64,000 nt of DNA from Gordonia sp. SID5947 (GCF_009862785.1 NZ_WWHU01000001.1:2666001-2730000), one strand, 5' to 3'; shown: positions 42,513 to 51,399, counted from the first letter of the stretch. Program-made: numbers and translations. The notes: generated by a model not told the origin, from the letters alone.

Positions 42513-43231
42513 AGAACCGGTCCGCGGCGCGTCCGGTACGCGCCCGCATCATCACCGCATGGCGGGTCTCACTGCTGTTCATCTTCTGGCATGTGGTCAG
42601 CGGCTACGTCTGGATCCGCGATCACGTCCGCATCCCGCGGTGGTTCGGGAGCGATTCGCGCGAGGTCGCGGTGCGGCTGTGGAGTCTGGCGTGGCTCACC
42701 TTTGTCTGGGTCTTGTTGTGGGGCACGGTTTCCTGGGCAAACATCATCGGCGGCCTCGTGCTGGCCACCGCCATCGTCACCCTGTTGCCGCTGCCGCGGG
42801 TGCCGGTGGAGGGCCGCATCCACCCGATCGGATTGCTCATCCTGATCGGACGGCTGATCGTCGACTTCTTCATCTCGAGCGCCCAGGTGGCGTGGGCCGC
42901 GATCCGGCCGGGCAAACCGCCGCTCGGCGCGGTCATCCGAGTGCGGGTGGCGATCAAATCCGATCTGGTTCTCACGCTCGCCGTCGACTACCTCAACCTG
43001 GTGCCGGGCACCATGGTGCTGGAGATCGACCACCGGCGCCGCATGCTCTACGTCCACGTCTTCGACGTCCGGGACGAGAAGCGTCTGGTGGCGTTCCGCA
43101 AACAGATCGCGTTCGTGGAGCGCGCATTCATCCGGGCATTCGAGCGGGACAGCGAATGGCATCCCAGCCCGTACCACGGGATAGACGAGGATTTTCACCG
43201 CGTCGCACGCTCGAACGGAGGTGAGCCATGA
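42509..43231 (+). CDS. mrpE: Na+/H+ antiporter subunit E
   Basis: A 240-residue MrpE. Membrane helices cover residues ~60-135 (RLWSLAWLTFVWVLLWGTVS, ILIGRLIVDFFISSAQVAWA) and the conserved cytoplasmic domain follows with LTLAVDYLNLVPGTMVLEID. An extra ~50-residue N-terminus with an amphipathic or membrane segment (VSLLFIFWHVVSGYVWI) makes it longer than the usual ~160-180 residues. Confidence 0.93.
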   Translation: MKNRSAARPVRARIITAWRVSLLFIFWHVVSGYVWIRDHVRIPRWFGSDSREVAVRLWSLAWLTFVWVLLWGTVSWANIIGGLVLATAIVTLLPLPRVPVEGRIHPIGLLILIGRLIVDFFISSAQVAWAAIRPGKPPLGAVIRVRVAIKSDLVLTLAVDYLNLVPGTMVLEIDHRRRMLYVHVFDVRDEKRLVAFRKQIAFVERAFIRAFERDSEWHPSPYHGIDEDFHRVARSNGGEP

Positions 43232-43491
43232 CCTACGTCTGGGTGCTCGTGAGTGCGATGCTGATGATCGCCGCGGCGTTGACCACCATCCGCGTCCTCC
43301 GCGGGCCGACCACCCTTGATCGGCTCGTCGCCCTCGACACCGTCATCGCGCTGTGCATGTGCGGGCTCGGTGCGTGGGCCGCGTACAGCCGGGACTCCAC
43401 CGTGGTGCCCGCCATCGTCGCGCTGTCGTTGGTGAGTTTCGTCGGATCGGTCGCCATCGCGCGATTCCGGGTGAGGGATGACGAACAATGA
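43228..43491 (+). CDS. mrpF: Na+/H+ antiporter subunit F
   Basis: An 87-residue, three-helix MrpF. The central motif RVLRGPTTLDRLVALDTVIA is the family signature, and the last helix is FVGSVAIARF. It overlaps mrpE and mrpG by 4 bases. GGAGG precedes the start. Confidence 0.95.
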   Translation: MTYVWVLVSAMLMIAAALTTIRVLRGPTTLDRLVALDTVIALCMCGLGAWAAYSRDSTVVPAIVALSLVSFVGSVAIARFRVRDDEQ

Positions 43492-43820
43492 TCGGTGACA
43501 TCATCTCGTCGGTGCTGCTGCTCCTGGGAGCGACCATGGCACTGACCACCTCGATCGGCATGTTGCGCTTCCCGGACACGTTGAGTCGCATGCATGCCTC
43601 GACGAAACCGCAGACCTTCGGGCTGCTGCTGGTCCTGATCGGTGCGATGATCCGCCTCGGCCGCAACGTCGACGTCGGGATGCTGGTGCTGGCCTGTCTG
43701 TTCGCGCTGATCACCGCCCCGGTGATCGCGCATCGTATCGGCAGGCTCGTCTATCAGGAGCAGCGTGCGCGCGACGGCCTCATCGCACGCGAGGACATGG
43801 ATTCCGGCACGCGGGATTAG
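43488..43820 (+). CDS. mrpG: Na+/H+ antiporter subunit G
   Basis: A 110-residue, three-helix MrpG with the family motif TSIGMLRFPDTLSRMHASTK and LIGAMIRLGRNVDVGMLVLA. It closes the operon. A weak hairpin follows before the convergent carboxylate-amine ligase gene. Confidence 0.95.
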   Translation: MIGDIISSVLLLLGATMALTTSIGMLRFPDTLSRMHASTKPQTFGLLLVLIGAMIRLGRNVDVGMLVLACLFALITAPVIAHRIGRLVYQEQRARDGLIAREDMDSGTRD

Positions 43821-43848
43821 CCCGCTCCCCGCCCACCCGGCACGCGTC

Positions 43849-43870
43849 CCCGCCGACCGGGACAGGCGGG
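43849..43870. terminator. Weak hairpin after the mrp operon
   Basis: CCCGCC and GGCGGG arms (43849-43854 with 43865-43870) with a 10-nt loop lie between the convergent mrpG and ligase genes. The stem is only six base pairs. Confidence 0.4.
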
Positions 43871-43881
43871 AAGGGCAGCGT

Positions 43882-45006
43882 CTATTCGAGCTCGCCGACG
43901 ACCGAGTTCACCACCGCACGCAGATCACCGGTGCGTCGATAGACCTCGCGTTGGCGCTGGTAGCTCGTGCCCCTGCCGACGATGTCGGCCACGCGAGCGA
44001 GTTCGGCGGCACAGTTCAGATCTCGCGCCACCGGTTCGAGCCGGCCGAGGACGTCGGTGAGATCGTCGGTCACCAACCGCTCGGTGCAGTCCGAGTCCAG
44101 GATGACGATCGCGTCGAGACCGTATCTCGCTGCGCGCCACTTGTTCTCCTGTACCAGCCACGGCGCCATCTGCGGCAAATCCTCACCGGACTCGAGGCGG
44201 CGATCGAGATCGACGACGAGGCAGTGGATCAGCGCGACCAGCGCCGACAACTCGCCGAGGTTGGTCATGCCGTCGCAGACCCTGACCTCGATGGTGCCCA
44301 GGTGTGGCGACGGGCGGATGTCCCACCGGATCTCGTTGAGATGATCGATGATGCCGGTGGTCATCTGATCGGTGACGAAGCCCTCGAACTCTGCCCAGGT
44401 GGCGAACTGGAACGGCAGGCCGGCTGTCGGCAGCTGCTGGAACATCATCGCGCGGTTGCTGGCATAGCCGGTGTCCTGCCCCGCCCACATCGGGGACGAC
44501 GCGGACAGCGACAGCAGGTGCGGGTAATAGTTCAACAGCGCGCCGAGAATCGGTAACACCTTGTCGCGGTGACTGATCCCGACGTGCACGTGCACACCCC
44601 AGATCAGCATCTGGCGTCCCCACCACTGGGTCCGCTCGATCAGTTCCGCGTATCGGTGCCCCTCGGTCAGCAGCTGCGTCGACCACTCGGCAAACGGATG
44701 GGTGCCGGCACCGTACAGATCCACACCGAGTTCCTCGGTGAGGCCACGGACGCCGTCGAGCGTTGCGGACAGATCGGCGATCGCCTCCGGCGTGTCACGA
44801 CAGATACCGGTGACGATCTCCACGGTGTTGCGAAGAAGTTCCTTGTGTACCTTGCCGCGACGGTCCGGTACCCGTTCGGACACCAGCGCGAACAGGTCTG
44901 CGGCCGAGTTCGACAGATCGCCGGACACCTTGTCGGTCAAGGCGAACTCCCATTCGACCCCCAGGGAGGGGGTCGGCGATCCGTCGAACTCGATCGGAGT
45001 GATCAT
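43882..45006 (-). CDS. Glutamate--cysteine ligase-like carboxylate-amine ligase (YbdK/GCS2)
   Basis: A 374-residue GCS2-family ligase. The N-terminus has LGVEWEFALTDKVSGDLSNS; the core has HKELLRNTVEIVTGICRDTP, GAGTHPFAEWSTQLLTEGHR, WGVHVHVGISHRDKVLPILG and TIEVRVCDGMTN. The family joins an amino acid to a carboxylate using ATP. Mycobacteriales make mycothiol rather than glutathione, so the natural substrate is uncertain. M. tuberculosis has the counterpart Rv0433 beside sodC, as here. The gene follows sodC by 25 bp. Confidence 0.93.
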   Translation of the reverse strand: MITPIEFDGSPTPSLGVEWEFALTDKVSGDLSNSAADLFALVSERVPDRRGKVHKELLRNTVEIVTGICRDTPEAIADLSATLDGVRGLTEELGVDLYGAGTHPFAEWSTQLLTEGHRYAELIERTQWWGRQMLIWGVHVHVGISHRDKVLPILGALLNYYPHLLSLSASSPMWAGQDTGYASNRAMMFQQLPTAGLPFQFATWAEFEGFVTDQMTTGIIDHLNEIRWDIRPSPHLGTIEVRVCDGMTNLGELSALVALIHCLVVDLDRRLESGEDLPQMAPWLVQENKWRAARYGLDAIVILDSDCTERLVTDDLTDVLGRLEPVARDLNCAAELARVADIVGRGTSYQRQREVYRRTGDLRAVVNSVVGELE

Positions 45007-45031
45007 GACCGCGGATCAGCGCCGCATCGGG

Positions 45032-45709
45032 TCACTCGTGGGCCTCGATGACCCCACACGCCAGGCGGTTACCCGCATCGCCGGTCTTCATCGACTGCTC
45101 GTCCGGCGCCGGCGCGTACCGGGTGGGGATGTTGGCGAAGTTGTCCGGCTTCTCGTGGATGACGATCGCCTTGCCGACGATCTGGCCGAGGTTCACGGCG
45201 TCGGTCGTGGTGACGGTCTCGGCGGTGCCGTCCTTCAGGACGTTGAGAGAGATCAGGTCCCCGCTGGAGGGATGGCCGGTGTGCCCCTCCACCTGCAGAT
45301 GACTGCCCGCGCTGGAGAACGCCTCGCCGCCACCGGTCTGGCAGACACCGTTCTGATGGATGTGCATGCCGTGGAAGCCCGCCGGGATCCCGCTCTCGGC
45401 GTTCAATCGGACGGTGACCTTCACCGACGACCCGCTCGGCGTGAATGTCGCCTCGCCGACGGATTTGCCACTGTCGTTGATCAGCTTGGCCGTGGCGTCC
45501 TCCTTGGGCGACTCGCCCGCGCCGTCGGCGTCGTCGAGCTCCCCGGGGGGCGCCTGGTTTCCCGTCACCACCGACGGGGTGGTGCCGGGTGTGTCGGACG
45601 CCGGCTCGTCGGGAGTACATGCGGCCAGCGCCGCGCCGACGATGCCGGCCGCGGCCACCACGGCCAACGTACGACGGGTCGAATTGCCGGATGTCGATCT
45701 GACGGTCAT
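45032..45709 (-). CDS. sodC: Superoxide dismutase [Cu-Zn], lipoprotein
   Basis: A 225-residue secreted Cu,Zn-SOD that detoxifies extracytoplasmic superoxide. A lipoprotein signal ends in GAALAACTPD (acylated Cys near residue 31), followed by a ~50-residue disordered linker. Metal ligands are visible in GFHGMHIHQNGVC, GSHLQVEGHTGH and IVIHEKPDNFANIPTRY; the GDAGNRLACGVI end supplies the disulfide Cys and active-site Arg. It is close to mycobacterial SodC. It is probably co-transcribed with the LytR_C gene upstream and the ligase downstream. Confidence 0.95.
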   Translation of the reverse strand: MTVRSTSGNSTRRTLAVVAAAGIVGAALAACTPDEPASDTPGTTPSVVTGNQAPPGELDDADGAGESPKEDATAKLINDSGKSVGEATFTPSGSSVKVTVRLNAESGIPAGFHGMHIHQNGVCQTGGGEAFSSAGSHLQVEGHTGHPSSGDLISLNVLKDGTAETVTTTDAVNLGQIVGKAIVIHEKPDNFANIPTRYAPAPDEQSMKTGDAGNRLACGVIEAHE

Positions 45710-45777
45710 GTCACTCCTTGTGATCTGAACGGGCCGTGGTCTGGCGAACTGTCATCGGGCACTGGTCGAGTCGGGTG

Positions 45778-46272
45778 TCATCGGGTGACCACGATCACCG
45801 GGATCCCGTCCGTGCACTGTGTGAACGACGACGGGCGGGACTCCACACTCGCGTCACCGCCGAGTGCGGCGGCGACCTCCTCGGCCGCCGACTTCTGGCC
45901 GTCGTCGTAGAAGATCGTGTTCTCGGTGATCGACGACGTCGTGAGGTTGCCGGGCGACGCCGTCTGGTAACCCTTGGCCTTCAGATTGTCGGCGACCTCG
46001 CCGGCCAGCCCGGAGACGGATCCAGCATTGAAGACGCACAACTCCGGCGTGTCGGCCGATGCGCTCGCCGACGGCGACGACGAGGCCGAAGCGGGACTCG
46101 GGGCCGCGGCAGACGTCACCTGATTCTGTGCCTGCTGCAGATCCTGCTCGGGATTGTCGCCACTGGTCGCCGCGGAGTGCCAACCCAACCCGATGCAGAC
46201 GATGGCCAACGCCAGCAGCAGCATGGCGCCGGCGCGGAGCGGCAACCGGCTCGGTTCACGATCAGGATTCAT
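45778..46272 (-). CDS. LytR C-terminal domain protein (Rv0431/VirR-like)
   Basis: A 164-residue membrane-anchored protein. A single helix (AGAMLLLALAIVCIGLGWHS) is followed by an Ala/Ser-rich linker and a LytR_C domain (residues ~78-164; ELCVFNAGSVSGLAGEVADN, SSFTQCTDGIPVIVV) with one likely disulfide. This is the architecture of M. tuberculosis Rv0431 (VirR), linked to cell-wall properties and vesicle release. Its place between DUF3263 and sodC matches that genome. Start MNPDREP at 46272; 46275 is one codon longer. Confidence 0.88.
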   Translation of the reverse strand: MNPDREPSRLPLRAGAMLLLALAIVCIGLGWHSAATSGDNPEQDLQQAQNQVTSAAAPSPASASSSPSASASADTPELCVFNAGSVSGLAGEVADNLKAKGYQTASPGNLTTSSITENTIFYDDGQKSAAEEVAAALGGDASVESRPSSFTQCTDGIPVIVVTR

Positions 46273-46341
46273 CACCGAGAACCTTACTTCACATCCGTAG
46301 GTGCGCCGGGTGCGGTCACCGCTGTCGTGAGGCCGGTGCGA

Positions 46342-46716
46342 TCAGGTGATCTCGAAGCCGAGACGACGGGCCGCGCGAGCCTTCTGCCTCGACGCACGCA
46401 ACCGTCGCAGACGCTTGACCAGCATCGGATCGGCGGCCAGCGCCTCGGGCCGATCGACGAGGGCATTGAGCACCTGGTAGTAGCGGGTGGCCGACAGCCC
46501 GAAGAGTTCCTTGATGGCTTCTTCCTTGGCGCCGGCGTACTTCCACCACTGCCGTTCGAACGCCAGGATGTCGTGTTCGCGACGGGACAGCCCGTCCGGA
46601 CCGACCTCATGAGGGTCGACAGGATTGGTCGTCGATCGGTCGGCAGCTGTGTGGGTGGGGTCTGTGGGTGTGGGTTGATCGCCCTGCTTCTGGCTTCGCG
46701 CAGCTGCGCCGTCCAT
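46342..46716 (-). CDS. DUF3263 domain-containing protein (Rv0430-like)
   Basis: A 124-residue protein with a disordered ~40-residue N-terminus and a helical DUF3263 core (LSRREHDILAFERQWWKYAG, then KELFGLSATRYYQVLNALVD) that looks like a helix-turn-helix. It ends in a basic stretch (LVKRLRRLRASRQKARAARR). It may bind DNA, but no target is known. First gene of the leftward block with the LytR_C gene and sodC; the 261-bp gap to def contains the divergent promoters. Confidence 0.9.
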   Translation of the reverse strand: MDGAAARSQKQGDQPTPTDPTHTAADRSTTNPVDPHEVGPDGLSRREHDILAFERQWWKYAGAKEEAIKELFGLSATRYYQVLNALVDRPEALAADPMLVKRLRRLRASRQKARAARRLGFEIT

Positions 46717-46963
46717 CTCGCTCCCTCAAGATCGCCTCGTGCACATCACATCGCTGGAAATGGTCCCCCGACCCACCGGCCCGAACAAACTCCACCGAAC
46801 CGGATATTCAGGTCACCGAACAAATCACAGCAATGTGGTTCGGTGATCATCTAACCACGATCGGCGGGCCGGTTCGTGGTGTGACTCGCCACGACACGGC
46901 GACCGGCGGAGGAGACCGGAGGCCGTCGCCGGTACACGTGGACGAACCGCGTGAGGGCGCTCG

Positions 46964-46969
46964 GTAATC
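46964..46969 (+). promoter_or_regulatory. -10 element of def
   Basis: TAATCT fits the TANNNT -10 consensus and ends eight bases before the def ATG, so the transcript is probably leaderless. No ribosome site precedes the start. Confidence 0.6.
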
Positions 46970-46977
46970 TGTCCGGC

Positions 46978-47586
46978 ATGGCCATCCTCCCGATCTGCAT
47001 CGTCGGCGAACCGGTGTTGCATCACCCGACCGAGCTCGTCGAGCTCGACGCGCAGCGTCGTCCCGCCGCGGAACTCGTGACGCTCCTCGACGATATGTTC
47101 GCCACCATGGACGCCGCCAACGGTGTCGGCCTGGCGGCCAATCAGGTCGGGGTGGGCAAACGGATGTTCGTCTACGACTGCCCGGACGGTGAGCGGTACG
47201 AGGTGCGGCGCAGGCGCGGCGAGGTGATCAACCCGGTGCTGGAGACCTCGGAGATCCCGGAGACCATGCCCGATCCCGACGACGACGACGAAGGATGCCT
47301 GTCCGTCCCGGGTGAGCAGTTTCCCACCGGGCGCGCCGACTGGGCGCGCGTGAGCGGGGTTGATCGCAACGGCGACGAGGTCGTCATCGAGGGCACCGGC
47401 TTCTTCGCCCGCATGCTGCAGCACGAGGTCGGGCACCTCGACGGCTACCTCTACGTCGATGTGCTGGTCGGCCGCAACGCCCGCGCCGCCAAGAAGACCA
47501 TCAAGCGTCAGGGCTGGGGCGTGCCGGGATTGTCCTGGCTGCCCGGCGCCGTCGACGACCCGTTCGGCCACGACGACGAGGACTGA
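46978..47586 (+). CDS. def: Peptide deformylase
   Basis: A 202-residue deformylase that removes the formyl group from new proteins. The three metal-site motifs are present: [22 protein letters not shown] (Cys ligand) and QHEVGHLDG (two His ligands and catalytic Glu). A short acidic insertion (PDPDDDDEG) lies before motif II. The start at 46978 is likely leaderless. In M. tuberculosis def (Rv0429c) likewise neighbours DUF3263 and the GNAT gene. Confidence 0.96.
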   Translation: MAILPICIVGEPVLHHPTELVELDAQRRPAAELVTLLDDMFATMDAANGVGLAANQVGVGKRMFVYDCPDGERYEVRRRRGEVINPVLETSEIPETMPDPDDDDEGCLSVPGEQFPTGRADWARVSGVDRNGDEVVIEGTGFFARMLQHEVGHLDGYLYVDVLVGRNARAAKKTIKRQGWGVPGLSWLPGAVDDPFGHDDED

Positions 47587-47619
47587 CGCCGTGGTCGCCG
47601 CGACCTGGTACTCGCGCCG

Positions 47620-48567
47620 ATGAGCGAGCCGTTCGTCGGCGACCGGATCGTCGTCCGCTACCGCCTCGGCGCGGCCACCCCCGCGGACTGGCGCGGCGAT
47701 CCGGCGGCCGCGCAGTCGGATGTGACCGGCATCTTGCGCGCGGACGGCGATCCTCTCGTCATCGAGCGCGACGGCGCCCACGAATCGATCCCGCGGGCGG
47801 CGATCACCTCTATCCGACTCCTGTCCCGGGTGACGATCCGCAACTCCGAGATCCGGGCCGTCGAGGCGGCGGCCGCCGCAGCGTGGCCGGGGACCGAATC
47901 GGCGATGGTGTCGGGCTGGCTGCTGCGGGCAGGAGGCGGTTTCACCCGGCGGGCCAACTCGGCGGTGCCCGTGGAGTTCGGTGCCGACACCGACGCCGCC
48001 GCCATCTCGGCGATGCGCGCCTGGTATTCGGACCGCGGTCTGCCGACGATGATCGCGCTGCCCGAACGGCTCGTCCCGGCCGGACACATCGACGGACGGC
48101 CGGTCAGCGGGGAGGTGCAGATGCTGGTCCGCGACATCGCAGGCATCTCCGCTCGGGGACGCGAGGCCCCGGTCCGGTTGGCCGATGGACCGACGACCGC
48201 GTGGTTGCGCGCGTATCGCGGCACCGACGTCGACGTCGAGGTCGCCGCGCCCGTGGTCGCGGGTTCGCGTGGCCCGCTGGCCTTCGCCTCGATCGGCGAC
48301 GACGAACCGGTGTCGATCGGACGCGCGACGGTCACCGAGTCCACCGACGGCACCCGATGGCTCGGACTCACCGCCTTGTGGACCTCGCCGTCGCGCCGAC
48401 GCGAGGGACTGGCCGGACGAGTCGTCGCCGAGCTCGTCGAGTGGGGCGCCGACCACGGCGCGCAGCGCATCTACGTGCAGGTCGAGGCGGACAACAGGAT
48501 CGCCGGGAACTGGTATCGCACCCTCGGTTTCGGTCTGCATCACACATACCGCTACGTCGAGATCTGA
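47620..48567 (+). CDS. GNAT family N-acetyltransferase (Rv0428c-like)
   Basis: A 315-residue protein. Residues ~1-75 form a small beta domain (DRIVVRYRLGAATPADWRGD). The rest is a double GNAT-like fold, with the acetyl-CoA loop in the C-terminal half (RWLGLTALWTSPSRRREGLA, then GRVVAELVEWGADHG) and a final ADNRIAGNWYRTLGFGLHHT typical of GNAT enzymes. M. tuberculosis Rv0428c has the same layout and place between def and xthA. Substrate unknown. Confidence 0.9.
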   Translation: MSEPFVGDRIVVRYRLGAATPADWRGDPAAAQSDVTGILRADGDPLVIERDGAHESIPRAAITSIRLLSRVTIRNSEIRAVEAAAAAAWPGTESAMVSGWLLRAGGGFTRRANSAVPVEFGADTDAAAISAMRAWYSDRGLPTMIALPERLVPAGHIDGRPVSGEVQMLVRDIAGISARGREAPVRLADGPTTAWLRAYRGTDVDVEVAAPVVAGSRGPLAFASIGDDEPVSIGRATVTESTDGTRWLGLTALWTSPSRRREGLAGRVVAELVEWGADHGAQRIYVQVEADNRIAGNWYRTLGFGLHHTYRYVEI

Positions 48568-48588
48568 TCGTCTCGTAGGGTTGGGCGC

Positions 48589-49064
48589 GTGGTGTCGGCG
48601 GGCGTGAGCAAGCGGCGGCAGGCGATCGGATCCGTGGCCACGGTGGTGGCGATCGCCGTGGTTGCGGCGCTCACCTGGGTACTCGGCGGCAACGACCAAG
48701 ACCCCCGGAGAACGGTTCTGCGACGGCGGTGCAGTCCTCGTCGATGCCGTTGTCATCGGGCGACTCGCAAGCGGTTCCCGCCCATGTCCAGCGCACCCTG
48801 GCGCTGATCGACGCCGGCGAATGGCCCGCGGCCGCGCAGGCCCCGGGCACCCACGGCGGCGATGTCTTCCGCAATGCCGAGGGCAACCTGCCCGCCACCG
48901 ACGATCGTGGACATCGGATCACCTATCGGGAGTGGGACGTCAATCCCAAGGAACCGGGTCAGAGCCGGGACGCCGAACGGATCGTCACCGGCAGCGACGG
49001 CAGCGCGTGGTACACCAGCGATCACTACCGTACGTTCGTCCAGATCCGGGGGCCGACATTGTGA
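48589..49064 (+). pseudogene. Secreted guanyl-type ribonuclease (RNase N1/T1 family), frameshifted
   Basis: The first ~38 codons from GTG 48589 give a membrane/signal segment (IGSVATVVAIAVVAALTWVL). At the C run 48702-48706 the frame is lost. The ribonuclease domain continues in another frame: VPAHVQRTLALIDAGEWP, REWDVNPKEPG, SRDAERIVTGSDG and WYTSDHYRTFVQIRG. These carry the Glu, Arg and His expected for barnase/RNase Sa-type enzymes. One extra C would fuse the two parts (QDPPENGSATAVQ). As written the enzyme lacks its signal unless translation restarts at GTG 48729. The barstar gene overlaps its end. Confidence 0.8.
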
Positions 49065-49570
49065 CCACCTCTGAGCACACACCGATCCCGCTGGGACAGT
49101 TCGTCTCTGCCGCCGGACGATTCGGGCCGGTGGCCGGGGTGCTGACCGGAGCGCAGCTGTCCTGGGTGCCACACCGTCTCGCGGTACGGTCGGTCGACGC
49201 CGACCGGATGCCGACGGTCGCGGCGGTGTTCGACGAATTCGCCAGGGCCTGGGCGTTTCCCGATGCTTTCGGACAGAACAAAGACGCCTTCGACGAGTGC
49301 ATGCGCCACCTCGACGACATCCCGCCCGACGTGAGTGCCCCCTCTGCGTACCTGACCGTCATCGAGAACGCGCCACGCCTGCTGAGTCACGAGCCCGACG
49401 AACTGCGATGGTTCGCAGGATCTCTCGAGTTCTACCGGGATCACTACCGCGATGTCGCCGCTCCGCCCGCCGCCTTCGCCGTGGTACTCCGGAGCCCATC
49501 CACCCTTCGCCGACGGGTCGAGACCCGTTGGCACGACGCCGGCTCGCCGGTCGCCCTGATCGAGAGCTGA
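49061..49570 (+). CDS. Barstar-family ribonuclease inhibitor
   Basis: A 169-residue protein. The barstar core reads VFDEFARAWAFPDAFGQNKD, then AFDECMRHLDDIPPD, matching the FP-FG-N-DAL-DCL pattern of barstar-like inhibitors. It starts at a GTG overlapping the RNase stop by 4 bases, so toxin and inhibitor are coupled as in barnase/barstar. It stays in the cytoplasm and should neutralise the RNase before export. The C-terminal ~50 residues form a second strand-helix part (AAFAVVLRSPSTLRRRVETR). Confidence 0.85.
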   Translation: MTTSEHTPIPLGQFVSAAGRFGPVAGVLTGAQLSWVPHRLAVRSVDADRMPTVAAVFDEFARAWAFPDAFGQNKDAFDECMRHLDDIPPDVSAPSAYLTVIENAPRLLSHEPDELRWFAGSLEFYRDHYRDVAAPPAAFAVVLRSPSTLRRRVETRWHDAGSPVALIES

Positions 49571-49571
49571 C

Positions 49572-50357
49572 ATGCGCATCGCCACCTGGAACGTGAACTC
49601 GATCCGTGCGCGCTCGGAGGCCGTGGTCGGCTGGATGGAGCGCAACGACATCGATGTGCTCGCCATGCAGGAGACGAAATGCCGCGACGACGAGTTCCCG
49701 CTGATGAGCTTCCTGGCCGGCGGCTACGACGTCGCCCATGTCGGCAGCGGCGGATACAACGGGGTCGCGATCGCCTCGCGGATCGGGCTCGACGAGGTGG
49801 AGATCGGGTTCGAAGGCCAGCCGGGCTACGGGGCCGACCACACCGCTCCCGCGCGCGAGGCACGCGCGATCTCCGCGCGCTGCGGCGCGATCCGGGTGTG
49901 GAGCCTCTACGTGCCCAACGGCCGCGCCCTCGACGATCCGCACTATCGCTACAAGCTCGACTGGCTGGGCCGACTCCGCGACATCGGCTCGCTGTGGCTC
50001 GCCCACGACCCCGCCGCACAGATCGTGCTCGCCGGCGACTGGAACGTCATCCCGACCGACGACGACGTGTGGGATCCCACGCAGTTCGAGGGCAAGACCC
50101 ACGTCTCCGAGCCCGAACGGGCCGCGCTGAACGCGATTCGTGAGGCCGGTTTCCACGACTCGGCGCATCCCTACACCGACGGTTACACCTTCTGGGATTA
50201 CACCCAGCTCCGGTTCCCGCGCGACGAGGGCATGCGGATCGACTACCTGTTGTGTTCCCCCGCGTTCGACGACCGGGTACGCGGGGCGTTTGTCGACCGT
50301 GACGCCCGGAAGGGCAAGGGCGCCAGCGACCACGCGCCGGTGGTCCTCGAGCTCTGA
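49572..50357 (+). CDS. xthA: Exodeoxyribonuclease III
   Basis: A 261-residue AP endonuclease/exonuclease that repairs abasic sites. Motifs: ATWNVNSIRARSEAVVGWME, MQETKCRDDEFP (metal Glu), RVWSLYVPNGRALDDPHYRY, VLAGDWNVIPTDDDVWDP, MRIDYLLCSPAF and GASDHAPVVLEL (catalytic His). It starts one base after the barstar stop. The counterpart Rv0427c also follows the GNAT gene in M. tuberculosis, but without an RNase/barstar pair as far as I recall. Confidence 0.96.
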   Translation: MRIATWNVNSIRARSEAVVGWMERNDIDVLAMQETKCRDDEFPLMSFLAGGYDVAHVGSGGYNGVAIASRIGLDEVEIGFEGQPGYGADHTAPAREARAISARCGAIRVWSLYVPNGRALDDPHYRYKLDWLGRLRDIGSLWLAHDPAAQIVLAGDWNVIPTDDDVWDPTQFEGKTHVSEPERAALNAIREAGFHDSAHPYTDGYTFWDYTQLRFPRDEGMRIDYLLCSPAFDDRVRGAFVDRDARKGKGASDHAPVVLEL

Positions 50358-50388
50358 GGATCCGCACGACCGACCGTCGGAGCGTTAC

Positions 50389-50407
50389 TGAGCTTAGGCT
50401 AAGCTGC
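50389..50407. promoter_or_regulatory. IdeR/DmdR1-type iron box
   Basis: The 19 bases match the IdeR consensus TTAGGTTAGGCTAACCTAA at 14 positions by eye, with a perfect AGCTTA-GGC-TAAGCT palindrome at 50391-50405. It ends 5 bases before the binding-protein ATG, so iron-loaded regulator would block expression. Confidence 0.8.
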
Positions 50408-50411
50408 ACCC

Positions 50412-51392
50412 ATGTTTCGAGTGTCGCGCGGATTCCTCGTCCTGCTGATCACATTGGTGAGCGCAACGCTGGCGCTGTCCGCCTGCAGTTCTCCCGACGA
50501 CTCGGCATCCGACGGCGGTGCGCCGATCCAGGTCAACACCTCCAAGGGGTCGGTGACCATCAACGGTGTGCCCAAACGGATCGTCGCGCTGGGCGCCCAG
50601 TGGATCGACGTCGCGTTGTCGTTCGGCGTCACGCCGGTGGCCTACCTCGACAACATCCAGGTCCTCACCGGCAAGCCCGCACCGTGGTCGAGCGATCAGC
50701 TGAAGAGTTCGACCGCCCTCAGCACCGATGGCGTCGTCGAGCAGGTCGCCAAGGCGAAGCCGGACCTGATCCTGGCGACCTCCTACATGGCCGACGGACA
50801 GCCGGAGATGTACAGCCAGATCTCCAAGCTCGCACCGACCATCCCGGGCATCACCGGCAAGCAGATCGACCCCTGGCAGGACATGGTGACGTTCCTGGGC
50901 ACGGTGTTGCGGCAACCCGAGAAGGCCAAGGAGATCACCGCCGGCGTCGACGACAAGGTCAATGCCACCAAGAAGGAACTCCCCGGGCTGAACGGCAAGA
51001 CCTACACGATGGCCTACATGTACTCCAACGATCAGATCCAGGTGCTCGGCGACCCGGACGACGGCGCCACCTACCTGTTCCGCTCGCTGGGTATGAACAT
51101 CGCCCCGGCGCTCGTTGCCGGCTTCCGGCGCAACGGGCAGCCGCGATATCCCATCTCCACCGAGAACGTGCCACTGCTCGACTCCGATCTGCTGGTCCTC
51201 ACCGCCAACACCGATCAGTTGATGTCGTCGCTGCAGAAGCTGCCGGGTTATCGCAATCTCAGATCGGTGCGCAGCGGGGCCGTGAGTCGCCTGTCCGTGG
51301 CCGAGATCGGCGGTCTGAACGAGCCGACGCCGCTGTCGATTCCGTACCTTCTCGACAAGATGCACCCGGCTCTGCAGAAGGCCTCCGTCTGA
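50412..51392 (+). CDS. Iron-siderophore ABC transporter substrate-binding lipoprotein
   Basis: A 326-residue periplasmic-binding-type lipoprotein. The lipobox is TLALSACSSP (acylated Cys near residue 25). The fold is FepB/FhuD-like: VPKRIVALGAQWIDVALSFG, AKPDLILATSYMADGQPEMY and the long linking helix of class III binding proteins. It should capture a ferric siderophore at the cell surface for an ABC importer whose permease genes are not in this window. The iron box just upstream supports this. The oxidoreductase gene follows 7 bp later. Confidence 0.92.
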   Translation: MFRVSRGFLVLLITLVSATLALSACSSPDDSASDGGAPIQVNTSKGSVTINGVPKRIVALGAQWIDVALSFGVTPVAYLDNIQVLTGKPAPWSSDQLKSSTALSTDGVVEQVAKAKPDLILATSYMADGQPEMYSQISKLAPTIPGITGKQIDPWQDMVTFLGTVLRQPEKAKEITAGVDDKVNATKKELPGLNGKTYTMAYMYSNDQIQVLGDPDDGATYLFRSLGMNIAPALVAGFRRNGQPRYPISTENVPLLDSDLLVLTANTDQLMSSLQKLPGYRNLRSVRSGAVSRLSVAEIGGLNEPTPLSIPYLLDKMHPALQKASV

Positions 51393-51399
51393 CGTCGCG

